From Bugula neritina (lineage: Eukaryota > Bryozoa > Gymnolaemata > Cheilostomatida > Bugulidae), in NCBI GenBank assembly GCA_964035545.1, contig OZ037768.1:7617241-7681240 (forward strand): a stretch of DNA of 64,000 bases, written 5' to 3'. The stretch's first letter is position 1. Each line of letters opens with the position of its first letter. Positions 27,601 to 39,870 of this stretch are shown piece by piece. A model generated the notes under the pieces. That model worked only from the letters and a program-made list of their open reading frames with translations, was not told the origin of the DNA and did no database searches. Made by a program: the position numbers and the translations under genes.

Positions 27601-27813
27601 TGGGGTATTCGGAAAAACAAACCCAAGATGAATTATGAAAAGTTGAGTCGAGGCTTAAGATATTATTACGATAAAAATATTATACATAAGACGGCTGGTA
27701 AACGATATGTATATAGATTTGTGTGCGACTTGAAGAACATGTTGGGATATAGTCCCGAAGAGTTTTTTAAAGCCTGTGATCTCACCCCTCAAGCGGACAA
27801 AGATGACGAATGA
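12689..27813 (+). CDS. ETS1: ETS1/2-family transcription factor with PNT and ETS domains, 9 coding exons, 585 aa
   Basis: Nuclear factor that binds GGAA/T core sites. Coding exons: 12689-12898, 13870-14005, 20455-20595, 21194-21403, 22824-22934, 25005-25148, 25780-26028, 26855-27067, 27470-27813. After exon 1 every junction is phase 1. The Pointed (PNT/SAM) domain is at about residues 150-232. Just before it is a Leu-Thr-Pro at Thr129, in the place of the ERK site Thr38 of human ETS1. Residues 233-471 are Ser/Pro/His/Gln-rich, probably the activation region. The ETS domain (about 476-558) starts [16 protein letters not shown] and carries the DNA-contact arginines R532 and R535 in [18 protein letters not shown]. 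The C-terminal tail (LGYSPEE and beyond) matches the inhibitory-helix region specific to ETS1/2, which separates it from ERG/FLI and GABPA. ETS1 versus ETS2 cannot be decided; in invertebrates this is usually a single pre-duplication gene. Confidence 0.93.
14006..18460. other. First part of large ETS intron 2, no gene seen
   Basis: AT-rich intron DNA. I read both strands and found no exon with splice sites and a protein signature. Open frames here are short and lack family motifs. Confidence 0.5.
18466..18473. promoter_or_regulatory. Palindromic CRE-like site TGACGTCA
   Basis: A perfect TGACGTCA (CREB/ATF consensus) in ETS intron 2, about 540 bases upstream of the X-box and alternative promoter. 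Function is inferred only from the motif and its position. Confidence 0.35.
19012..19036 (+). promoter_or_regulatory. X-box (RFX site) and inverted CCAAT of the internal ETS promoter
   Basis: GTTGCCATGGCAAT at 19012-19025 matches the RFX X-box consensus (GTNRCC, short spacer, RGYAAC) except for the last base. ATTGG (inverted CCAAT, NF-Y type) follows at 19032-19036. The pair stands about 400 bases before an alternative first exon, in a local rise of GC content. An X-box beside a CCAAT box is a common RFX/NF-Y promoter arrangement. Confidence 0.5.
19431..19557 (+). CDS. ETS1: Alternative first coding exon of the ETS gene (short isoform, 512 aa)
   Basis: ATG at 19431 opens a frame ([20 protein letters not shown] and on, Gln/Pro/Ser-rich) that reaches CTGAAG|GTTTGA at 19557, leaving one base over. 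The next ETS exon (20455) enters in phase 1, so the splice restores frame (g|ag = Glu). The result keeps the Thr129-Pro site, PNT and ETS domains but replaces the first 115 residues by 42. It lies behind an X-box/CCAAT promoter signature. The donor is only moderate, and no transcript evidence is available. Confidence 0.55.
21555..21613. repeat. Small AT-rich inverted repeat
   Basis: The arm at 21555-21570 (T-rich, taatttttaa) and the arm at 21598-21613 (ttaaaaattaaaaatt) can pair. An outer aactacaag/cttgtagtt pair also flanks them. It is in ETS intron 4. No function is known. Confidence 0.4.
22337..22643. repeat. 21-bp minisatellite in ETS intron 4
   Basis: About 14 copies of a 21-bp unit (cagttgaaagtgtatattaca and variants), with shortened units at the right end. 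Because 21 is a multiple of 3, several frames on both strands stay open and would encode heptads such as VESVYYT. No splice sites or homology support translation, so I treat it as non-coding. Confidence 0.88.
23270..23442. repeat. GTAGT/GTAGAGT tandem tract (strand-asymmetric)
   Basis: An irregular array of agtgtagagt-like words, nearly free of C on the plus strand. It lies in ETS intron 5. Open frames on the minus strand are by-products of the repeat. Confidence 0.75.
24717..24933 (-). mobile_element. tRNA-derived SINE, nearly full length, with target-site duplication
   Basis: On the minus strand it begins ggagcagcggtgatctaggg (tRNA head with A box), carries a B box (GGTTTGAGCCC) and then a body shared with four other copies in this window (gttaggaagagcatccagtc). 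The flanks ggtttgtgaagcagataaa (24698-24716) and ggtttgtaaagctgataaa (24934-24952) are a 19-base target duplication with two mismatches. It is inserted in ETS intron 5. Confidence 0.8.
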
Positions 27814-29341
27814 AACGGAAAGATCACAGCAGTTTCCGTGTCAGCAAAAAGTATTATTACTTGATAACAAGATGGTGTTGGTTTAGGTAGAGGATCAATC
27901 TCATTGTGACTCATCTTCACTCATTACTGTGATCAGCGTCAAAGATTAGACTAAGATGTGTGTATTACAAACAGAGACGTCTTAGTAATGATAATCTTAG
28001 GATAATGGGTATAATTAGTTGATCACTTCCTTCTAACGCATCAAATCTAATTCCATTAACGGACTCTCTAAATTTGCCAAGAAAGTAAAGTGGGTCTGGA
28101 CAATACATTCTATGGTTTATAATACTTACAAATACCTTTTTTAGTCAACAACAATATTAATAATTATGCTATTGCACAATCTGTTGTTTTCACTGTTAAC
28201 GGTTTAGAGATAGGATTCGGCCAAGACGAAAGTTTGCCAAAAATGCTATCTAAATGCTGATAGTGAGTTGGTATAACTGCTGAGGTACGAGTTAATGATC
28301 ATTGAGTCATGACCTCATCGTTTCTGCCAACAGCTCGTAATTTATGAGAATAATCCCTCTCTATTCTTTACAGTAGTCAATCTTCCATTCAGCTGACAAT
28401 GGCCTGACTAATTAGCCATGCTGTCCTTGGAAGTAAGCTTTTATCTGTACTAGTAGATGTTCATGATGCATGCACTGTTACAGAACTCAAACCTAATTAG
28501 AATTTGCAATCACTTGTTGCATCATGCAACATAAACAGTGTCATTAAGTTATTAAGTTATTTCTCTATATTTATAATGAGCTGTTACAGTTTTCAGTTTT
28601 ATTTATATGGCTAAAAAGCTTTCATTTGGTGTTGTGTTGTAGTGTTTTAATTGCCTAATCTACTAGTACAAATAATTTCTTTGGTGCTGAGAACAAATCT
28701 TTTATTTTTCTTACATATAATATAAAAATATAATATAATGTTATGTAGTAATACAATATATAATGTGAATTTATGTGCATTGTATGCATGCATGGACTCC
28801 TGCTATATTTTGTAACTTTTTTGGTACACCAAGCTTACCTAACTTAGGGAATTTCTCTCATTCAGTACTAGGGTCTGTACCCATAACATTGTTATTGAAA
28901 GTCATTATCAATCAATTTTATGCGTGTATATTTAATGTTGTGTACCATGATCTCACAAAGCACTTTCTACGTCAACATAAGCACTGTACATAAAATTGTT
29001 TTACGTATCTAATTTTTTAAATGCCAATTGGTTTGATTGCGCAATGTTGTAAATAGTAATTGATACACTCATGTATGTACATGTAACATTTTTTGAGAAA
29101 GCTATTAACATAACATAGAAAATATATAAATTTCCTAATAAAATATTTATATAAAGTTAAGAAAATCGTTCTCATTTGACATGCAAGCCTAAAGAATGAA
29201 AAATATTAATCAACTCAAATATGCGACGCATTGCCAAAATAATGAATATATTATACTTATCCTTTGAATTTTAGAGATACTTGCAATAATTAATGCAGAT
29301 AAAAGCTAATTCTTTGATTCTACCACTAAGCCAATGAATAA
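27814..29341. other. Spacer between the convergent ETS and RERG-like genes
   Basis: Holds the 3' UTRs of both genes. A plus-strand AATAAA at 29137-29142 could end the ETS transcript, giving a 3' UTR of about 1.3 kb. No gene was seen. Confidence 0.4.
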
Positions 29342-32300
29342 TCACATTGTCAACTTTTTCTGAATTAGTTTTCTTAAAAGTCTACTTGCTGAACTTCGCC
29401 TTCTCAGTCGGACTCCCTCTCTCAACCTCTTCGCTTTCACCTCTCTGCAGAGATCAATGAAGGGCTGGGCTACTGATCCCTGGCAGTCTGTTCGTGATGA
29501 TATCTCGTAGGACAGACAGCCATGCTCATCAGCGTACTCTTTCCCAGCCTCACACTTCACCTGCAATATGAGCAATACTCTATTGGCACTAATAACTTTG
29601 AGTCATCTATCTATATTGTAAAAAATTAATCCATACCATAATTTTTTCAAAAGCTATATATGATGAATTTAAGTAATTTTAAAATACTACACATTAAATG
29701 AATCATGTTCAGCTTAGAAAAAAGTTATTAACAGATATGTTGACTAGCTATCTCTATAATAGTTTGGAAAACTAATGAAATAATTTCTGTCTCCTCAAAC
29801 ACTGCCAAATTCTGAGTGACTCAGTTAAAAAAGAGTTTATTCAAGTGATTGGCAATGTTTGTAGTAATTGTTGATTTTTTTAGTCCTCACTTCCATCTCA
29901 TGGCACAACTTTTAATTTAATAGAAGCAAAAAGAGGTGTGATAAAGCAAATACATAATGTATGCTGAATGAACTAGTAATACAGAATAACATAGTTACAC
30001 AACTGATTGAACATTGAAACTAAAAGAAGAATACATTAAAAAGCAGAAGAAAAGTTGTTGCCAATTACATGGGCATTTAGAGTAGTGGAGAAATTGAGAT
30101 AGCCTAGATTCTTTAATTTTCTTAATAATTTTTGGCTTTAGGGTTTCGGTTGAAATTCTCAAAAGAATACAACTTCTATTGCTGCATTTCTAATCTAGAA
30201 CGCAAGGTTTTCTTAATTTCCCGGTTACTGTACCTATGTACCACTCCAATTAAAAGAGACAAGTTAGAAACTACTAGTCTATGATTGTCTTATCTAAATT
30301 TGTGAAATTTTTACTTGATTATTCAACCAAGAGTCTGCAACCAGTTACACATGACAAACATTGCTTTGCATTTCACAAAAACATACATTGGTTCTTATAG
30401 AGTCCAATTGCTGTGAATGTCTTTTAGGACATAAGGCTTGAAACTGGTTAAAAAGGGAAACCAGCCATAAATTATAAAAAATTTGGTTCTCAATAAAACA
30501 ATGACAATACTTAAGTTGTTCACTTGTAAATAGATGTTTGATAGAATCAAACCACCCAGAAATAAATGCAATGTTGCTGAACACTGTTTGATCTTGATAT
30601 AACATCTCAACAAGTAAGAATACTATACTTTATAGGAAAAAGCACTGGAATGCACAACCTGCTCACCTTTGAGCAGAAATGAATCCAGGTTATAATTCTT
30701 GTTGATTATCCTGTCATAACAAAATATTTTGATTATCTCACCTCTCTATGTGTGGGTGACGTAATGTGTTTTCACACATTCTTTCAATACGGTGTTATCC
30801 ATGAACTCAGAAACCTTACAAGGTGTAAATTTATTCAGATTGCATACATAATTAGCATACATAATAGTAAATAAATAACTTTATCTCTTACATAACTGAT
30901 AGATTACAGCTAATGAGTTCAATTACCACACTATTTAATTGTTGTTTTCTGTCTTTCACAAAACAATTGGCAATTTTATGCATTTCAGCAGCTATGAAAG
31001 TGATTGTGGATTACATAGCATTGTGCTATTGTGCTAAAAATCTCATCTTAAACTATAGATTGGAATTCTAAGTTTGAGCTTGTATGTGGTCCTATGGAAC
31101 TAATTTCCATATGCAATGGCAGTGCCAGTGAAATTGAAAACCGAGTGAAAATTTGCATGTATTCGCAATGCTATAAACTTTTTTCAATTTTAGATAATTA
31201 TCAAGTATTACTCGCTAGTCTCAATGAATTGAAGCTGATGAACAATTTGAATGTAAGAAAATCTTGCAATAAAAAGTACTTCTGCAGGAACATTTTAAAA
31301 GGTTTTTTTCAGTGTGTTGGCTGCATGAAATTCACATAAACAGTCCTATTTTGCCGTCTGTGCAAAGTTTTCACTAACTGTTCATGCGGGAGTTTTGCTC
31401 CATGCAGCAGAGCCTTACTAAACAGAGTAACTGTAACTTTATTGAATTAATCATTTATATATTAACAGTATATGGGAATGAATAAATTACATACAATAAG
31501 ATGAAATAGCATAACTTGTTGTTAGAGCCTATGATTGTAGTATTATATATTCATCCATTTATTGCAATTTACATTCACAATAATAAATATGCAGCATAGG
31601 ATTTAATCATGTTTCATACCTGCATTATATTGATGTTAGTTGAGTGTTTAGTGTATTTATGGTGAATATTATAATTAACATCTTTATTTTGAATATAGTA
31701 TAGTATTTGATAAAATTATTGCTTACTATTCATCAGAAGTTGTGTTCTCTATTTAATCAACTTGAGATGTAAACATTGTAGAATCTCTGTTGAGAAATAA
31801 TTTTTTAGTGTAAATCTTATATACAAAGCAGAGTTTTTCTATTTAATTTATGCAACCTGAGTATGTTTGTCAATGCAACCTGTAGTAGATGAAACCTAGG
31901 AAAAGATAAGAAAATTAAATTAATCTGAGCCATTTACATGCTTGCTGTTATATCAAAAAGGACCAGGTTCTATATTTGCAATACATTACCCTGCAGGGCT
32001 GCAGTAATTGTACTTCTAAAGTCTCCTACTGATAATATAAATTATATCAAGCATCTCACAGTATTTATGTGATGCAACCTGTTCAACAGGCTTTATACTA
32101 ACTTAAATAATTCTTTTGGCTATTGAAATTTTCTCTTTTTTAGCTATTTCAAGATCTAATGAATAAAATGTTGTGTTTTTTGTTTTACATGTTTACAATA
32201 ATTTCTATTCTCAGAATTGTTTATGAAAGTAAACTCATCTCTGCACTTTATATAAATATGCAAACGTGAACCACGGTAATTCTTTATTCAGAGAATATGA

Positions 32301-35300
32301 CAATGTTGCAGAAAAATCTCTGAGTTTGTTTAGGCCTTTGTCCTAAGACTAGATTGCCTGCATAAATTTTTGCATGCATGTTTTATCTAGAAGCACCACT
32401 ATTTTGGTTAACATGCATATTATCTTTATTATAGTTACAAAAACTTGCATGTTTTTATTAAGGGTTTCAATGCCACAGACTAAATATTTACACTTTAGCC
32501 TATTTTCTTTTTCTGTTTTACATAACATAAAAAAGTTTAGTGAATGACTATTACGATTACTCTGATGAAGCAATCATTTTGGCACCTTCAACCCCTTAAG
32601 TCAGCACAGCAATTGGACCAGTTGTGCGGTAAAGTTTGTACATAGTGCATGGAGCATAGCAGCATGGCATTGAAAGACTGAGTAGCAAATAATCGTTATA
32701 TATTGTAGCTCCATCATCCCATTAGAAAATTAACAAAGTCACAGCTTTAAAGCAATGTATAAAATTACAAAATAAATATATTTGTGAATTATCATTCTTT
32801 CAGTTAGTTTTTCCATCACTAAAGTAACAGAATTATTTTCAATAATCAGCTAAGTTAAAACTATAAGTAGTTGTGACTCAACCATTTAATTATGATAATA
32901 TATGGTTTAAAGTAGGCTTAGTCATAAAAACACGACTTTTAAATAAAATTAATACATTTTACAAATTTTTTGTCATTCTTTTTACAATCAACTGACTCAT
33001 AATCAGATTACCGTTTGTTTATTAGTGGGTGTGACATAGAATCAGTCGAGGCTCAACGCATTATTGAGGATGCTGTAGAATCTAGAAAATAGCCTGTGTA
33101 ACCTAGAAGAGAGCCTGTATACCCTAGAAAATAGCCTGTATAACCTAGAAGATAGCCTGTGTAGCCTAGAAGATAGCCTGTGTAACCTAGAAGATAGCCT
33201 GTATACCTTAGAAGATAGCCTGTATAACTTAGAACACACCAACAGTAAATATAGCTTTAGAAATTACCTGACGTAGATGAGTCAAATCTGCTTTGTTTCC
33301 TACTATGGCTATACTGGCACCCAACTTTTTACTTTCTACAATAACTGCTCTTAGTGACTGAATTTCTTCGAAGCTATTCAAGTTGGTAATGGAGTAGAGG
33401 AGAACAAATGCGTCTGCCCACTTGATATATCCCTCTCTCTGTACTCTGTCCATATCCTGAACAGTGAAATACAATAAATATATTCATTCATATGGTATTA
33501 TATTCCATTTCAATGATCCTGGATGTAAGATTGTAACAAGCAATTGCATCAACTACGTGAATCATAAATTTGAGAACATATTACAAGCAAAAGATATAGT
33601 AATATGTGTTAACGGTTAAAATGATAGTATACTACAAAGACATAAAAATAAGGGGCTTCAAACTTCATAAAGAATAAGATGTTTTATAGGCATATTTAAA
33701 GACAAGTTTGAATTCAACTTTTCACAAATTCTGTAGCAGATTTGATGGAAATGGCTGTTGGTGAGTTCGTTAAATTGTTGATGATTACTTCAACCAATAG
33801 GATTTATAACTTAGAATAACAATATAATTTTTTATCAACAACAACCAGAGTTTAACTTTTCACCTGGATAAAGTTATTAATCACAATATTTTGTTATGCA
33901 ACTTTTCCATGAAAAGACCAGCTTCATTTGACAGCCTCAAAATGACTCTAATGATCAAAGCTTTAAAAAAAAAATATCAGCAAATACATACCAAACTTAT
34001 TTATACAAACCAGTTTAATTTAATGAAAAAAAGCTTTTATAAAAGTGCAATAATTATATTAAATTTTCCTGAAATTACATATAGCCAAATTTAAGTCAAG
34101 TTATCATTTTTATTTACATCTACAGCAACATGCTTGTCCTATTATTATAGTACTGCACATTAAACAGCTTTAAAACAATTGTTTGAAATAACAATACTTG
34201 AATGATAGTTGATACGTACGACTGAGCTAGTATACCCAGCTGTGTCCAATATTTCCATCTCATGTGTTTTGCTTTCACCTCCACTTTCTGAATCTACTAT
34301 AGCATGCTTGTAAATGAACTCTACAAAAATATCAAAGTTAAACAAAATAGGGCGCTTGTCGAGTCAAGAAAAATATTGCTTCATTCACATAGTCTTTATT
34401 CCAAACTGAAAAAAATTATTTGATAATAGATGAGTTAAGACATGTAGGTTTGCATGGTAGCAGTTTAAAGCAATGATTTGGACAACTGCGTACAAATATA
34501 ATAGAAAATGCAGTTCAAATAATTATACCAAATATTAATAAAGTAATATTTTACACTATATTTGCATAGATTGCAAAACAGATTAAAATTTCAATTTGAT
34601 CAAAATTGATTGAAACTACTACCATTATACTGGTTTGACTGCTTTTATTTTGAATCAAAGTTGAAAAAATACCTTGCAAAAAATGTTCTAACAAAACATG
34701 TTTAAAAGTGAAGTAAATTATTACTAAAGTTCTTTACATATCAGATGAACAGAAATTGCTTTATTGGGAAGATATTAAAGTAATGAATATGTTTTTTTTC
34801 TGCAACAGCAAATGTCGTCTGAAAAGTGTTTATGCAAAGAAAATCTATTATAATTGCTATTAATTTATATATTGTTTACTATGAAAGATTATTTTTATTG
34901 TTATTCTATACAAACATGAGGAAGGACTTTGTTAGTCATTATTTTTATTATACACATACAGCTCACTAATTCTGATTGATCACCTCCCCTGTTTATATAT
35001 TACTTCTCAGCATTATTATAGTGTTTAAAATGTAACTATTAGATATACTCAATGTATTTGTGAGTGAGAGTTGTCTGTACATGCTATTAAATCAGAAACA
35101 TATAAACAAGAAAACTTTATAAAAAAATTGTGTAGTTAAAGATGCTGTAACCACTGTTGTTTTACAAACTCTTTTCAAAAAAACACAGCAAAATTATGTG
35201 CTAGGTTTTAAAAAAAGAGGGGTGAAAGCAATAGAAATTACAAGAATGTGCACAGTTGAGTATTATGAGAAAATTAAATTACGACTGTATGGAAATGCAT

Positions 35301-37499
35301 GTAAAAATTGACTTTGGATTTTTAATCATGATGATAATAATAATAAGATTGCATCTTAAATACTTAATAGGTTGAAAAATATATAGAGCATCATATATTT
35401 AACACAAGAAGTAGTGAGAGTACCATTACTTCAGGGTGTAGTATACCACTTTAGCCTTGGCCTATCACAACAAATACCAAGAATTGAGTTGTTTTGTCTT
35501 AGTGTAGTTATGATAATACAGTTTAATAGTTTTAATAATTTAGCAGTTTGTTTACTGAGAATGATCATCATAGAATAATCTTTCCTAAAATTAGAGAGAA
35601 GATTTGATTGAATCTGCACATTAGCAAGGTCCTAGTTACATCTAATGAAACCAAGTTGCAGTTTAACTGGCTGTTTTTTGGCTAGCTATTAGCTTTATAC
35701 AGTAGCCTGTATAAGCATATGCTAAACACAATACTCCTTTTCACTAGACTAAAATGTTGCTGCTCGCAACAATTTTATGGTGAATGCACGGCAGGAAATG
35801 AAATATTTGACGGAGGGGAAAGGGTAGATGGTTGCCATGCAACTTTGTTGCCATGTGAATAAGTTTACTGAATTATTGTTTATGCAGAGCATATGTAAGA
35901 TATTATGCAGAATAAAAACTGAACATAATGACTACAAATTGCTACACAATGAGGACACAACTCCTGTGTATGAACACTTTATCCTTCCTATGGTAGTGGT
36001 AATTCTATAGAATCTGTCACATTAACTAAACTAAAACAGAAAGTTTCTAATTTAAAAAGATTTTTGTTGTTCTATTGCTAGTCTACAAGGATATTACTTT
36101 GGTGAAACTATTTAAATATGATTTTGGTGCTGATCAACTGTTCATTTATTGAAATAAGGAATATTGTCAATTTTTAGGACACTGTGAAGCTTATATGTAT
36201 ATTTTTATATTTTTTTTATCTAACGAATAACATCACAGCATGCATAATTACTATTAGTAAGCTAACAAGTTGTGACTAATACATTATTCAAGAGCAAAAT
36301 CTTAAGCTGTTTCTTTGAGTAGGTATAACAATGTGTTCAAAATTATACTGAACAGTATAGAAGTTAACAACACTGAACAGGTAGGATACTGCTGAGTTTT
36401 GTTAAATTCAAGACAAGTAAAAAATCCGTAGGTTGCAGAATTGATATTTAACTGATAATTTTAATCAGTTACTGCCTGATAAGGTATGCAAACAAGGGCT
36501 ACATAACCCTCTCACTCTCTTATTCACTCAGTCACACTGAATATTCATGACCTAACACCAATAATCTGATATACTGTGAGAGCTTATCTTGTATAGTAAA
36601 GTGAGCACGTAATGTATATTTACCTAAAGTTGGGTCATAATTCCATATAAACCGGCCAGATATTGTCTTTACTACCAGTGCTGAAAGCAAATAAAGGTGC
36701 AATTTTGACATAAATCACCACACAAATGGTTATTGTTGCTGTAACAATAATCATCATTACACTTTGCTAAGTGACTTTGCACGGTAGCATTACACTTTAC
36801 AGGGTAGTATTCTGCAACATTTGCTGTTGGCCTAACTCATGTCTTGCCCCATTTCACATCTCATTTAACTCCTACGTATTATAGCAATCAGTTCTCTTCT
36901 GTAGGTCAACATGTACGACCACGACAGTGTAGGAAAATGTGCAACACCTACTGTAGATTGAAAGCTTATAGGCAACTTTTGGAATTAACTTATGGCCAAG
37001 CAAAATATGATTATAGGTCAGTATATATAACCTACATTGAGAGCAGCCGTGGTCTAGGGGTTAGAGCACTGGCTTAGTAGGCACAAGGTCATGGGTTCCA
37101 TTCCCAGTAAAGGCCATTGGTGACGTTAGGAAGAGCATTCGGTCATAGTTACTCCCGTGCCACATATGAATAATTAGTCTTCAGCCCACATTTAAAAAAG
37201 CCCTTTCCAACAGCTGGGTTCTCACAGGGATAGTGACTGTAAACTTGCGTGAGTTTTATATGTATAACCTACATTGTCAGAGTCTTACTTGTGTATAAAT
37301 TGCACTAAGGTTTTACTGCAATTGACAATGTTTTTGACACTTTATATAATAAACCAATATAAATCAAAATTGTAATACTAGTGAGCAATGAAAATATATA
37401 TTTGTTTATTAATATATTCAAAATGAGGTAGCTACCTGTTTTGCCATTTCCAGGTGGTCCCAAGATTGCAATTCTAATAACATCATGCTTGGCAGACAT
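29342..37499 (-). CDS. RERG-like Ras-family small GTPase, 5 coding exons, 209 aa
   Basis: Ras-superfamily GTP-binding switch closest to the RERG/RASL group. Coding exons in order on the minus strand: 37499-37436, 36680-36624, 34320-34220, 33456-33268, 29560-29342, with consistent phases. P-loop GPPGNGKT is at residues 14-21; switch I Thr39 in WNYDPTLE; DTAG at 66-69; NKAD at 128-131; a degenerate G5 (EISS) at 156-159. Similarity to RERG is strong in ALVVKTISGRFIW, in QREGYIKW, and in the Arg-rich tail before the C-terminus KKLTM. There is no CAAX box, as in RERG, so no prenylation is expected. The position of Ras Gln61 is Tyr70 and that of Gly12 is Pro16; about 6 extra residues sit between switch I and DTAG. 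An acceptor ends just before 37522, so a 5' UTR exon lies further upstream. Exact subfamily is not certain. Confidence 0.88.
33068..33240. repeat. 21-bp minisatellite next to RERG-like exon 4
   Basis: About eight copies of tagaagatagcctgtataacc and variants. On the gene's strand the array begins roughly 28 bases after the donor of exon 4 (33268). The 21-bp period keeps a minus-strand frame open (RLHRLSS heptads); I regard that as a by-product. Confidence 0.88.
34321..36623. other. RERG-like intron 2, no gene seen
   Basis: AT-rich intron, with no exon or repeat family that I can support. The other large introns of this gene (29561-33267 apart from the minisatellite, and 33457-34219) are likewise featureless. 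Confidence 0.4.
37040..37262 (+). mobile_element. Full-length tRNA-derived SINE with perfect 14-bp target-site duplication
   Basis: Starts gagcagccgtggtctagggg (A box), with a B-box-like GGTTCCATTCC, then the body gttaggaagagcattcggtc and a 3' part ending gtaaacttgcgtgagtttta. It is flanked by tataacctacattg at 37026-37039 and again at 37263-37276. It sits in intron 1 of the RERG-like gene, in the opposite orientation. The perfect duplication and intact head suggest a fairly recent insertion. Confidence 0.88.
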
Positions 37500-37522
37500 T
37501 ATAGAGCCTCTGAGTGATCAAC

Positions 37523-39540
37523 CTAAATGAAAAATATACTTTTTATATAAGGGATGATTTCTTAGAAAGAGTTCTACTATAGAAACAGCTGCAGCAGGTT
37601 TTTTGTTTTGCATAGACATGTGTAATATAATGTAAAAACAGTTCATTATGTAATACTCTAGTATAATTATATGCATATTACAGTTTAAAACAGTACCGAT
37701 ATTTGAGATTTTCATGCTTTACAAATGCAGATAAGTCAATTACGTTGCAATAATCATTATTTAACGATAGCTTCTACTCATCAAAGTTTTTTGTAAATTA
37801 TCTGATTAAAATATGCATCTTAATTTTGTTTCACTAGAAAATGGATCTTTACATGTGAAATATGAACACCCAGGCAAATAAATATAACTTTTATCTATGT
37901 AGCGGTTGATTTAAAAAAGCATTGTTGTGAAACTATAACTAAATAAATGATATTCACCTGTAGTATGCATTTCTCCAATCTACTGTAGTTTTGCTCATCA
38001 ACCATGAATACTAGTTTGAATGCTGAGTGTGTTAATTTGCTACTTGCAATAGCGCAGCCTTAATTCGTGCCTGATGGAGCATACATGTGCTTGTAGTTGC
38101 CATAGTATTTGTTGATTAACATAGCATTCTTATCAACTCACTATTATTTATACCTCTGGCTATAAAATATTTGCAAGAAGTAAAACCTACAATCCATGAC
38201 AAAAGAACAACAATGAACAAGCGTCTCCAGCCACTTTTTGTGTTAAAAGTAATACAGCCTATAGCCAACAAACATGCAAACAGGGTAATATTTATTTAAG
38301 AAAACCTTCTTTGTTTGTTGCACTTGGCTACAGCTCTGACTTTGTTCTTCAATAATGGAATGGGACTTTTGATATAAGCAATACAACAGAATTGACCATC
38401 CAACACTCAACCTGTGGGCATTCTTTTTCCTGCAAATCCATCTGCCACTCTAATCTGTTGAAAAATCAATAATTTAATTTATTTTAATTTACATTTTGCA
38501 TTCACTTTTCAAAACAATGCTGATATTTGAAATTATTAACAAGGTTGTTTGATGTAGCCAATAAGTCTTTGATTAGCTTGAATTCTTGAGAATCAAAATT
38601 TTAATTTAAGTGTGTGTAATACTTTTTATGGAAATGTTTATAATTCTTTGGAATGAATATCGAATAGTGCATCAAGTAAAACTACAAACTATAAGTTATA
38701 CAAACTCAGTGGATAACAAATATTAATTATTTTCGTAGCCTAATTACTTTCTGACCACATATTGCAAAATATAAGGCTTATAGGAAAGGATGGTCATACA
38801 TGAAAGTAATTACAAAAATATTTTGTTGGTTATATTTGTTTACCAGCTTTTTTTGCTTCACTGTTTATTTAGCATATTATTTAAATTACCTGCAGCAACT
38901 GGTAATAATAAATTATGCAATGGATGTAGGTAATAATATCTCATGAAGATATTGTACTAACATATTAACATGCATACACTAATTAATTTTGACTGTAATA
39001 TTGGAAACTATCAGCACAAATTACTGACATCTGGGTTGTTGCTAGTTTGCTGTATTTAATTTATGCATAAAAGTTATCACATTGAGAAAAGAAAGATTTT
39101 ATGCAGCCATATAGTATTTTTATAACATGATTCTGAATTATCAAGCCATCTTTGAGCAATTACCTAATTTAAGAGTTGTTTAAATTTAATATATTTAGCC
39201 AGTTTTTGTTGACTTATGTGGTACATAGTTTCTGTCACAGTCGATTTGATTGGGTTTGACTGGATTAAATATATGAGTTAGAATTTGGCCAGAGTTCGAG
39301 GTTATATTGTATTCATTGAAATAATATAATAAGGTAGTTTTAACTTTACTGGTTATATCATTTGCCCTGTACAATTGTATTTGGGATCAAGAGCTATATG
39401 TTGAAGTTGTCTATCCTATGCATATTGTTCGCTCCATGAATAGTTGTATATAAAACTAAATTTAAAAATTTTACTTTTTTGTAAAAACTACGTTGATATA
39501 ATTTATAAAATCAAGTTTTTGATAAGGTATTGTATTACTT
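37523..39540. other. Region between the divergent RERG-like and TTC6-like genes
   Basis: Should hold the 5' UTR exon and promoter of the minus-strand GTPase gene. I see no clear first exon and no coding sequence here, only AT-rich DNA. Confidence 0.35.
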
Positions 39541-39870
39541 TTAAAAAACTAGTTTTTGGTGTTTGCGAGTGTGTTACTATAGTAAACAAGATGGCGAGTT
39601 ACAGGTGGAATAATTAAAATGTGCCCATCAGTTGTAGGTGAGGTTCAAGATGATTTAGGCCCTAAACTTTATTTAATCAATGCGAGATCAGATAGTTTAA
39701 GAATTATTTTAGCTATTGTTTTGGCCGTTATGTTAATAGCAAAAAGCCTAGTATTGGCCATAGGAATAATTTATTTTTAAATTCATACGAGTAGTCGCTC
39801 GGCTTTTAGTTTTACGTTTAGTTTTACGCCTACGGAGTCAATGTTGTACTCACTCGCCGTTTTCGTAGTT
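39541..39870 (+). promoter_or_regulatory. Candidate promoter and first exon of the TTC6-like gene
   Basis: Contains CAAGATGGCGAG at 39588-39599, which resembles a YY1 site overlapping a start codon. From ATG 39591 a 14-base mini-exon ends TTACAG|GTGGAA at 39604. Joined to the acceptor at 40366-40367 it reads M-A-S-Y-S-M-S-T-D, in frame with the main coding region. Downstream is a GC-richer patch with a short tandem of ttagttttacg (about 39806-39830). Whether translation starts here or at 40369 is open. Confidence 0.4.

Noticed and set aside
33042-33242. Minus-strand heptad protein (RLHRLSS repeats)
   Set aside because: By-product of the 21-bp minisatellite inside a RERG-like intron.
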